6,136 nt of DNA from Clostridiales bacterium. Lineage in GTDB: Bacteria > Bacillota > Clostridia > Peptostreptococcales > T1SED10-28. The notes below the pieces were generated by a model, which saw only the letters and a list, made by a program, of their open reading frames with translations, had not been told where the DNA came from and ran no database searches. Positions 1-5,352 of this stretch are shown here, piece after piece. A program made the position numbers and the translations under genes. How positions within the stretch are numbered: position 1 is the stretch's first letter; the number at the start of each line of letters is the position of its first letter. The DNA is taken from positions 1 through 6,136 of the forward strand of contig SLKF01000005.1 in assembly GCA_007134725.1 (NCBI GenBank), read 5' to 3'.

Positions 1-81
1 CATAAATATTCAGAAAGGAGGATACAGTTAGAATTTTCAGTCGAATTACGTTTGTCCCAAGATCAATATCAAAATCAGATA

Positions 82-88
82 GAGGAGG
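82..88 (+). promoter_or_regulatory. Ribosome binding site fixing the TTG start of the permease
   Basis: GAGGAGG, 8 nt before TTG at 97. It decides the start: the upstream in-frame TTG at 52 has no Shine-Dalgarno sequence at normal distance. Confidence 0.75.
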
Positions 89-96
89 CAACAAAT

Positions 97-1419
97 TTGA
101 GTAAAAATCAGAATGTGGAAAATGGATTTTTCGAAAAAACCTTTAAGTTAAAGGAACACGGAACCAATGTTAAAACCGAAGTTTTAGCAGGAATTACCAC
201 CTTTATGACCATGGCTTACATATTAATTGTAAACCCGGATATTCTATCAGCAGCAGGTATGGACTTCGGAGCGGTATTTACCGCGACGGCAATATCATCG
301 ATTATTGCGACCTTAGTAATGGCCTTTTATGCAAATTATCCCTTTGCACTGGCACCGGGTATGGGACTAAACGCATTTTTCGCCTTTACGGTGGTTTTAG
401 GGATGGGATATTCATTTCAATTTGCTTTAACCGCAGTTCTTATTGAAGGAATTATTTTCCTTATATTAACATTCTTTAATGTTCGAGATAAAATTGTGGA
501 TGCGATTCCAATCAATCTAAAGCATGCCATCTCTGTAGGTATTGGACTGTTTATTGCTTTTATCGGTCTTCAAAATGCAGGAATTATTGTTCCTTACGCA
601 GCGACTTCGGTTACCCTTGGTGATATGACCAGTGCTTCAGCAATCGTTGCAGTTATTGGTATTATTATCACCGGAGTATTATTGATTAAAAACGTAAAAG
701 GAGCTTTACTACTGGGTATTTTAATTGCAACCGCCATCAGTATTCCCCTTGGAGTAACTTCTTTACCGACTGGAATTATCAGTGCCCCTCCATCACTAAG
801 ACCCATCGCTTTTCAATTTGTAGGTTTTAGTGAAATCTTTTCATGGGACATGGTCGTGGTGTTAGTGACCTTCTTGATCGTTGATATGCTGGATACCATT
901 GGAACCCTTGTGGGAGTTGCCTCAAAAACCAACATTTTACGAGAAGATGGATCCCTTCCAAAAGCAAAAGAAGCATTATTTGCAGACGCAATTGGTACTA
1001 CTGTCGGAGCCTGTCTAGGAACCAGTACCGTAACCACTTATGTAGAAAGTGCTGCGGGAGTTGCTGAAGGTGGAAGAACCGGTCTTACTGCTCTATCCAC
1101 TGCAGGAATGTTCTTAGTAGCCTTACTGTTCTCGCCGGTATTTTTAATCGTACCGGGAGCGGCTACGGCCCCTGCCCTTGTACTGGTAGGACTATTCATG
1201 ATGAGCCCGATCCAAAAAATTGATCTTTCCGATTATACGGAAGCCATTCCCGTATTCCTGGCGATCATCATGATGCCTCTTTCTTACAGTATTGCAGAAG
1301 GGATCATCTTTGGTCTTACTTCCTATGTTTTCTTAAAAATGTTAACAGGAAAAGCCAGACAAGTTTCCCCTATTGCCTATATATTAGTAGTTATTTTTAT
1401 TGCCAGTTTTCTTATTTAA
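97..1419 (+). CDS. NCS2 family purine (guanine/hypoxanthine-type) permease, AzgA/PbuG-like
   Basis: Predicted cytoplasmic-membrane, proton-coupled nucleobase importer of 440 residues, close to the usual length of this family. Seen in the sequence: a cytoplasmic N-terminus with FKLKEHGTNVKTE leading into the first membrane segment (AGITTFMTMAYILIVNP), the AzgA-type GMGLNAFF motif near residues 88-95, VDMLDTIGTLVGV near 262-274, and GTSTVTTYVES...GGRTGLTAL from about 308. These are the conserved substrate-site segments of the family, and the rest is a series of hydrophobic helices. I chose TTG at 97 because GAGGAGG at 82-88 lies 8 nt upstream and homologues begin just before this point. TTG at 52 would add 15 polar residues and lacks a good ribosome binding site. 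Purine specificity is inferred from the family and from the neighbouring purine genes. PbuG-like and PbuO-like paralogues cannot be told apart here. A terminator follows directly, so it is the last gene of its transcript. Confidence 0.93.
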   Translation: MSKNQNVENGFFEKTFKLKEHGTNVKTEVLAGITTFMTMAYILIVNPDILSAAGMDFGAVFTATAISSIIATLVMAFYANYPFALAPGMGLNAFFAFTVVLGMGYSFQFALTAVLIEGIIFLILTFFNVRDKIVDAIPINLKHAISVGIGLFIAFIGLQNAGIIVPYAATSVTLGDMTSASAIVAVIGIIITGVLLIKNVKGALLLGILIATAISIPLGVTSLPTGIISAPPSLRPIAFQFVGFSEIFSWDMVVVLVTFLIVDMLDTIGTLVGVASKTNILREDGSLPKAKEALFADAIGTTVGACLGTSTVTTYVESAAGVAEGGRTGLTALSTAGMFLVALLFSPVFLIVPGAATAPALVLVGLFMMSPIQKIDLSDYTEAIPVFLAIIMMPLSYSIAEGIIFGLTSYVFLKMLTGKARQVSPIAYILVVIFIASFLI

Positions 1420-1453
1420 GAATTAAAAAAACTGTATCCGATTTAAGGTGATG

Positions 1454-1495
1454 ACCTCCCTGCTAAAATTTTTAGCAGGGAGGTTTTCTTTTTTT
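1454..1495 (+). terminator. Rho-independent terminator after the permease gene
   Basis: A perfect inverted repeat with 15-base arms, 1454-1468 against 1470-1484, centred on 1469. The outer part of the stem is GC-rich (ACCTCCCTGC pairing with GCAGGGAGGT) and the inner part is A:T. It is followed by a T tract, TTTTCTTTTTTT, to 1495. The stem begins 34 nt past the permease stop codon. There is no A run immediately before the stem, so it looks one-directional. It separates the permease transcript from the xdh operon. Confidence 0.93.
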
Positions 1496-1648
1496 GTGCA
1501 TAATACACAAATTCATTGGGTATAAAAAAGAGAAAGCTAAAAAACTTCAGATAATCTCATGTATAAAAAACAGGGGAAAAGTGTCAAAATAGTATAAGAG
1601 ATCTGAATATTGTCAGCGTACTAAGAAATAGAAAAAATGATTTCTAAA
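1496..1648 (+). promoter_or_regulatory. AT-rich intergenic region, presumed promoter region of the xdh operon
   Basis: No gene is visible. Because a strong terminator lies upstream and the next four genes are packed closely, the operon promoter is inferred to be here. Three TATAA-like hexamers occur at 1521-1526, 1562-1567 and 1593-1598, but none has a recognisable TTGACA-like box 16-18 nt upstream. No sigma-54 element (TGGC...TTGC) and no purine riboswitch core was seen. The decamer GTATAAAAAA occurs twice, at 1520 and 1561. The exact promoter is therefore not called. Confidence 0.4.
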
Positions 1649-1655
1649 AAGGAGG
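1649..1655 (+). promoter_or_regulatory. Ribosome binding site of the FAD subunit gene
   Basis: AAGGAGG, 9 nt before ATG at 1665 and 6 nt before the adjacent in-frame TTG at 1662. The two candidate starts differ by one residue; ATG is preferred. Confidence 0.75.
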
Positions 1656-1664
1656 CATTTTTTG

Positions 1665-2555
1665 ATGTATGATATTGAAAAAACCTATAAACCCAGATCC
1701 ATAAGTTCCTTATTGGATGCCATGGAAGAAACCGGGCAGGAGGGAAAAATCATTGCGGGAGGCACCGATGTGGTGGTGAAGCTCAGAGACGGTGCATTAA
1801 CCTCAAAAGCGCTTATCGATATATCCGGCCTAAAGGAAATGCAGTTTATTCGAGAAATCGAGGGTAAAGTACAGATCGGAGCCGGAACAACCTTTAGTGA
1901 CATTGAGGAACATGATTTATTCGACGGAAGATTAAAGGGTCTCAAAGAAGGGGCCATGGAAGTGGGCTCCCCGCAAATTCGAAATGCAGGAACCCTGGGA
2001 GGGAATATTTGCAACGCTTCTCCCGCAGCAGACACGGTTCCCCCACTACTGGCACTGGATACCACAGTTGTGCTGTGCAGCAAGAAAGGTCTTCGGAGCA
2101 TGAAATTAGAAGAATTTTTTCTGGGAAAAGGGAAAGTAGATCTGGTCCCCGGAGAATTCTTATATTATATAGAGTTTGAACAGATGACCCGGGAACAAGG
2201 GTTGGGATTTGAGAAGCTGGGGCCGAGAAAAGCCTTGGCCATATCCAAAATTTGTACGGCGGTCTTTATAGACTTGGATCAGGATTTAATGATTAACAAT
2301 ATCCGCATAGCCAATGGATCCTTAGGACCCAACAGTCTTCGGGAGCGAGAGGTGGAGAATATCCTGAAAGGGGAAAAACTAACGGAGGCGTTGAAAGAAA
2401 AAGCACAAATTAAATTTAAAGAGGTCATTAATCGTCGTCTCAAAGGACGACGGGATGTGGATTTTAAAGAAGAAGCCATTCGGGGGATTTTTAGAGAAGC
2501 CCTGGAAAAGAGCATCGAAAGAGCTATGGAAAAATCGAAAGAGGGGATACAATGA
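1665..2555 (+). CDS. xdhB: Xanthine dehydrogenase family FAD-binding subunit
   Basis: Medium, FAD-binding subunit of a molybdenum hydroxylase. It takes electrons from the [2Fe-2S] clusters and passes them to an acceptor such as NAD+; it is cytoplasmic. The 296-residue length fits the stand-alone FAD subunits of the family. Seen in the sequence: an N-terminal FAD_binding_5-type domain with IIAGGTDV at 29-36, IGAGTTFSDIE at about 71-81, and the flavin-binding stretch beginning VGSPQIRNAGTLGGN at 100-114 and continuing to about residue 131. A CO-dehydrogenase flavoprotein C-terminal-like domain occupies roughly 175-280, and a charged helical tail ends the protein. The start is ATG 1665, with TTG 1662 as the one-codon-longer alternative. 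Its stop overlaps the start of the Fe-S subunit gene (ATGA), so the two are probably translationally coupled. The name follows E. coli usage, in which XdhB is the FAD subunit. The exact substrate of the complex is inferred from context. Confidence 0.93.
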   Translation: MYDIEKTYKPRSISSLLDAMEETGQEGKIIAGGTDVVVKLRDGALTSKALIDISGLKEMQFIREIEGKVQIGAGTTFSDIEEHDLFDGRLKGLKEGAMEVGSPQIRNAGTLGGNICNASPAADTVPPLLALDTTVVLCSKKGLRSMKLEEFFLGKGKVDLVPGEFLYYIEFEQMTREQGLGFEKLGPRKALAISKICTAVFIDLDQDLMINNIRIANGSLGPNSLREREVENILKGEKLTEALKEKAQIKFKEVINRRLKGRRDVDFKEEAIRGIFREALEKSIERAMEKSKEGIQ

Positions 2556-3025
2556 AAACCATAAATCTGAAAATAAACGGAAGAAAGAGGCAAATCGAAA
2601 TTGAGGAAAATGAACGATTGTTGGACATCATTCGAGAAGGATTTCATTTGACCGGGACAAAGGAAGGCTGCGGAGAAGGAGAATGCGGGGCTTGTAGTGT
2701 TCTTCTAAACGGGAAGTTGGTGAACGCCTGTATGATTATGGCCTTTCAAGCGGAGGATTCGGAAGTGATCACCATTGAAGGGTTAGGGGAAAATGAAAAG
2801 CTCGATCCGATTCAACAGGCTTTTATAGATACCGGTGCCGTGCAGTGTGGTTTTTGCACACCGGGAATGGTGCTTTCGGCCAAGGCTCTGCTAATGAAAA
2901 ATCCGACCCCCACAAAACAGGAAATTCGACGGGGAATATCGGGAAATCTTTGTCGGTGTACCGGTTATGAAAAGATTGTCGAGGCTGTGGAATTGGCAGC
3001 TAAACGAATAGCTGAAACGGATTAG
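2552..3025 (+). CDS. xdhC: Xanthine dehydrogenase family 2x[2Fe-2S] iron-sulfur subunit
   Basis: Small electron-transfer subunit carrying two [2Fe-2S] clusters that link the Mo site to FAD. The 157 residues match the usual length. The N-terminal plant-ferredoxin-like domain has C40, C45, C48 and C60 in the pattern CGEGECGAC...C. The C-terminal helical [2Fe-2S]-binding domain has C99 and C102 (CGFC) and C134 and C136 (CRC). All eight cluster ligands are therefore present. The start at 2552 overlaps the xdhB stop by 4 nt and is preceded by AAAGAGGGG at 2538-2546. A 25-nt gap with its own ribosome binding site separates it from the next gene. The symbol follows E. coli, where XdhC is the Fe-S subunit; in other bacteria XdhC names a cofactor-insertion chaperone, which this is not. 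Confidence 0.95.
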   Translation: MKTINLKINGRKRQIEIEENERLLDIIREGFHLTGTKEGCGEGECGACSVLLNGKLVNACMIMAFQAEDSEVITIEGLGENEKLDPIQQAFIDTGAVQCGFCTPGMVLSAKALLMKNPTPTKQEIRRGISGNLCRCTGYEKIVEAVELAAKRIAETD

Positions 3026-3050
3026 AAATCCTTAGGAAAGGAGTGAGATT

Positions 3051-4385
3051 ATGGCGTTTAAAGTGATAGGAGAAAATGTGCTTCGGGTAGACGGGCACAC
3101 AAAGGTTACCGGTGGAGCAAAATACCCGGCAGACCTAGCGTTGGAGAATATGTTGTATGGCAAAACCCTGCGATCCACAAAGGCCCATGCAAACTTTACC
3201 ATAGATACGAAAAAAGCGGAAAATATCCACGGGGTAGTAGGGGTATTGACGGCGAAAGATATTCCTGGAAAAAATTGTCACGGAGTACTGTTTAAAGATC
3301 ATGAAGCGATCTGTGAAAGCAGAGTACGACGAATCGGAGATCCTATGGCCGTAGTCATCGCAGAAAGTGAAAGAATCGCCGAAAAAGCCTTGGAAAGCAT
3401 TGAGGTAGCCTACGAAGAATTGGCGGCGGTATTTGATCCGGAAGAAGCGATGAAAGAAGAGGCTCCAAAGATTCATGGGGAAGACAATACGGTCTTTCAT
3501 TTTAAAATTCGAAGAGGCAATGTGGACAAAGCCTTTGAAGAAGCCGCTGTCATTGTGGAGGACACCTATTATACGGGAGCGGTGGATCATGCCTTTTTAC
3601 AACCGGAAGCCGGGATTGCCTATGAAGAAGAGGACGGAACCCTTACGGTGATTGCAGCAACCCAGTACCCTCATTTCGACCGTATGGATATTGCCGGTGC
3701 TATGGGAATGGAAGAAGAAGAGATTCGAATTATCAATCCTGCTGTGGGTGGAGCCTTTGGAGGAAGAGAAGATCTGACCCTGCAAATTCATCTTGCGGTA
3801 GCCGCAAAGAAGTTTAAGCGGCCGATCAAAATGGTATATGATCGTAAAGAGTCTTTTCTGGCTCATTGCAAGCGGCATCCCATTACCATGCACTGCAAAA
3901 CCGCAGCAGATAAGGACGGAAAATTATTAGCGTTGAAAACACGCATTGTGGGGGATACGGGAGCCTATGCTTCCTGGGCGGTCAATGTTCTTCGAAAAGC
4001 CGGGGTTCATATCACGGGACCTTATGAAATTCCCAATGTATGGGTGGATTCCTATGCAGTATATACAAACAATCCTTTTGCCGGTGCCATGCGAGGCTTT
4101 GGGGCAACCCAGCCCCCCATTGCCCATGAACAGCAAATGGACCGAATCGCAGAAAAACTGGGGATGGATCCCTTTAGTATCCGTAGAAAAAATCTGTTTA
4201 CCTTGGGTTCTAAAACCGCGACGGAACAGGTATTAAGAGAAAGTGTGCCCCTGGGCCGATGCCTCGATGCCTTAGAGGCGGCCATGAACGAGAAACCCCT
4301 TCCCGATGAGAATATCAACTATCTGGAAGACTTAAAAGAGCGACAGGCAAAGAAGGAGGGAGCTTGGAATGAAAAAAACCGGTAA
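3051..4385 (+). CDS. xdhA: Xanthine dehydrogenase molybdopterin subunit, N-terminal half (split, NdhL-like)
   Basis: First part of the catalytic Mo-cofactor subunit: 444 residues, where an intact subunit has roughly 750-780. An Ald_Xan_dh_C (a/b hammerhead) domain covers about 17-125 (KVTGGAKYPADL, VRRIGDPMAVVI) and the first Mo-cofactor domain about 150-385. Visible motifs are LQPEAG (183-188), GGAFGGRED (233-241), KRHP (274-277) and AMRGFG (346-351). By motif alignment E240, R275 and F350 correspond to Glu802, Arg880 and Phe914 of bovine xanthine dehydrogenase, which contact the purine. The start is ATG 3051, with AAAGGAG at 3037-3043. The frame ends in TAA just after an A7 run (4372-4378), overlapping the next gene by 17 nt. 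The second Mo-cofactor domain and the catalytic glutamate are in that next frame, so this protein cannot work alone. It is either a genuine separate large subunit, as in nicotinate dehydrogenase, or the front of a frameshifted gene. Confidence 0.88.
   Translation: MAFKVIGENVLRVDGHTKVTGGAKYPADLALENMLYGKTLRSTKAHANFTIDTKKAENIHGVVGVLTAKDIPGKNCHGVLFKDHEAICESRVRRIGDPMAVVIAESERIAEKALESIEVAYEELAAVFDPEEAMKEEAPKIHGEDNTVFHFKIRRGNVDKAFEEAAVIVEDTYYTGAVDHAFLQPEAGIAYEEEDGTLTVIAATQYPHFDRMDIAGAMGMEEEEIRIINPAVGGAFGGREDLTLQIHLAVAAKKFKRPIKMVYDRKESFLAHCKRHPITMHCKTAADKDGKLLALKTRIVGDTGAYASWAVNVLRKAGVHITGPYEIPNVWVDSYAVYTNNPFAGAMRGFGATQPPIAHEQQMDRIAEKLGMDPFSIRRKNLFTLGSKTATEQVLRESVPLGRCLDALEAAMNEKPLPDENINYLEDLKERQAKKEGAWNEKNR
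4353..4360 (+). promoter_or_regulatory. Ribosome binding site for the second molybdopterin-subunit frame
   Basis: AAGGAGGG lies inside the end of the upstream frame, 8 nt before ATG at 4369. Strength and spacing are as good as for the other genes here. It supports independent or re-initiating translation of the second half, although the same bases also encode the KKEG residues of the upstream protein. Confidence 0.6.
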
Positions 4386-5352
4386 AGGAATCGGTATTAT
4401 GTTTTATGGAACGGGATATGGAAACGGCTATCCCGATATATCCCGAGCGAAGGCGAAAATCGATACCGATGGACGGTTCACCATATCTTCCGGTGCCTGT
4501 GAGGTAGGCCAGGGTGCCAAAACCTCCTTGGCCCAGATTCCTGCAGAGATCCTGGGGATTTTAACAAAAGAGGTAATATTTGATCATGAAGATACGAAAA
4601 CCACACTGGATGCGGGAACCTGTGCGGCCAGTCGTCAGACCTATAATACGGGAAACGCTATGAAAATGGCCAGCGAATCTTTAAAAAGAATCCTGGAAAG
4701 CAAAGCACGGGAGATCTTGAATCTTTCCGAAGAGGAACCATTGGTTTTTGACAATCATGAAGTTATCGTGGAAGGGGATCCGTCAAAGCGCATTTCTTTT
4801 AAACAAATTGCAAATACTGCTGATGTAGGAGACTTAGAAGTGGTAGAAATTTTTCAAGCGGTTACGACAAAAATGAACGAAGAAACCGGAGAAGGAAACC
4901 CCTATTGGCCTTATACCTTTGGGGCCTGCGGTGTGGAAGTAGTGGTGGACACGGAAACCGGAACCCTGGATATATCCAAGGCCATTTTGGTGCAGGATGT
5001 GGGACGGGCGGTAAATCCCAAACTCATAGAAGGGCAAATGGACGGGGGCTTCGCCATGGCCCAGGGGTATGCCCTGTTGGAAGATTTAAACATTGTAAAG
5101 GGTGAAATCAAACATCATAATTTCACGAAATACTTAATTCCCACCGCCCTGGATGCGGTAGAGGTAAAAAAAATCATCGTGGAGGATCCGGAATCCTCGG
5201 CACCCTTTGGTGCAAAGGGAATCGGAGAACCGGTGATGATTCCTGTAGCCCCGGCAATCTTAAATGCTATTTATGATGCGGTAGGGGTTCGAATTACGGA
5301 AATCCCTGTAACCCCGGAGAAGTTATTAAAAGCCATTAAGGAGGTCGGGTAA
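4369..5352 (+). CDS. xdhA: Xanthine dehydrogenase molybdopterin subunit, C-terminal half (split, NdhM-like)
   Basis: Second part of the catalytic subunit: 327 residues spanning the second Mo-cofactor domain (MoCoBD_2). Seen in the sequence: the basic start MKKTGKGIGIMFYG, the cofactor-binding GACEVGQGA with GQG at 47-49, AASRQTYNTGNA at 86-97, a second cofactor segment around 208-235 (LVQDVGRAVNP, EGQMDGGFAMAQG), and PFGAKGIGEP, whose E287 corresponds to the catalytic base Glu1261 of bovine xanthine dehydrogenase. The frame is +1 relative to the preceding gene, overlaps it by 17 nt and has its own ribosome binding site. It should pair with the 444-residue protein to complete the Mo site. Known precedent: the nicotinate dehydrogenase of Eubacterium barkeri has separate large and medium molybdopterin subunits. 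The alternative is a single gene broken by a one-base insertion. The stop overlaps the adenine deaminase start by one base (TAATG). Confidence 0.87.
   Translation: MKKTGKGIGIMFYGTGYGNGYPDISRAKAKIDTDGRFTISSGACEVGQGAKTSLAQIPAEILGILTKEVIFDHEDTKTTLDAGTCAASRQTYNTGNAMKMASESLKRILESKAREILNLSEEEPLVFDNHEVIVEGDPSKRISFKQIANTADVGDLEVVEIFQAVTTKMNEETGEGNPYWPYTFGACGVEVVVDTETGTLDISKAILVQDVGRAVNPKLIEGQMDGGFAMAQGYALLEDLNIVKGEIKHHNFTKYLIPTALDAVEVKKIIVEDPESSAPFGAKGIGEPVMIPVAPAILNAIYDAVGVRITEIPVTPEKLLKAIKEVG
4372..4378 (+). other. A7 homopolymer at the break between the two molybdopterin-subunit frames
   Basis: Seven A residues lie in the 17-nt overlap, just after ATG 4369. Removing one A would join the frames into a single protein of about 766 residues with the junction reading GAWNEKTGKGIG. 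Slippage at this run, in the cell or in sequencing, is therefore the simplest mechanism that would interconvert split and fused states. Confidence 0.8.
5338..5345 (+). promoter_or_regulatory. Ribosome binding site of the adenine deaminase gene
   Basis: AAGGAGGT is nearly the full anti-16S complement. It lies inside the last codons of the preceding gene, 6 nt before ATG 5352, and fixes that start and the coupling of the two genes. Confidence 0.8.

Noticed and set aside
1610..1638. TTGTCA (1610-1615) with AAAAAT 17 nt downstream as the xdh promoter
   Set aside because: The -10 match is poor, and transcription would begin almost on top of the ribosome binding site at 1649.
2433..2452. Hairpin CGTCGTC-TCAAAG-GACGACG inside xdhB
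   Set aside because: It is a perfect 7-bp stem but has no T run. It lies in codons for an arginine-rich stretch (NRRLKGRRD), so codon content explains it.
4373..4379. A AAA AAC as a programmed -1 ribosomal frameshift heptamer
   Set aside because: The heptamer is in the right phase for a -1 slip, but the second half is in the +1 frame. A -1 event would not produce a fused protein, so only a +1/-2 event or transcript slippage could.
4369..5352. Calling the second half a pseudogene remnant
   Set aside because: The frame is intact, keeps its cofactor and catalytic motifs, and has a good ribosome binding site, so it is annotated as a coding sequence with the frameshift alternative noted.
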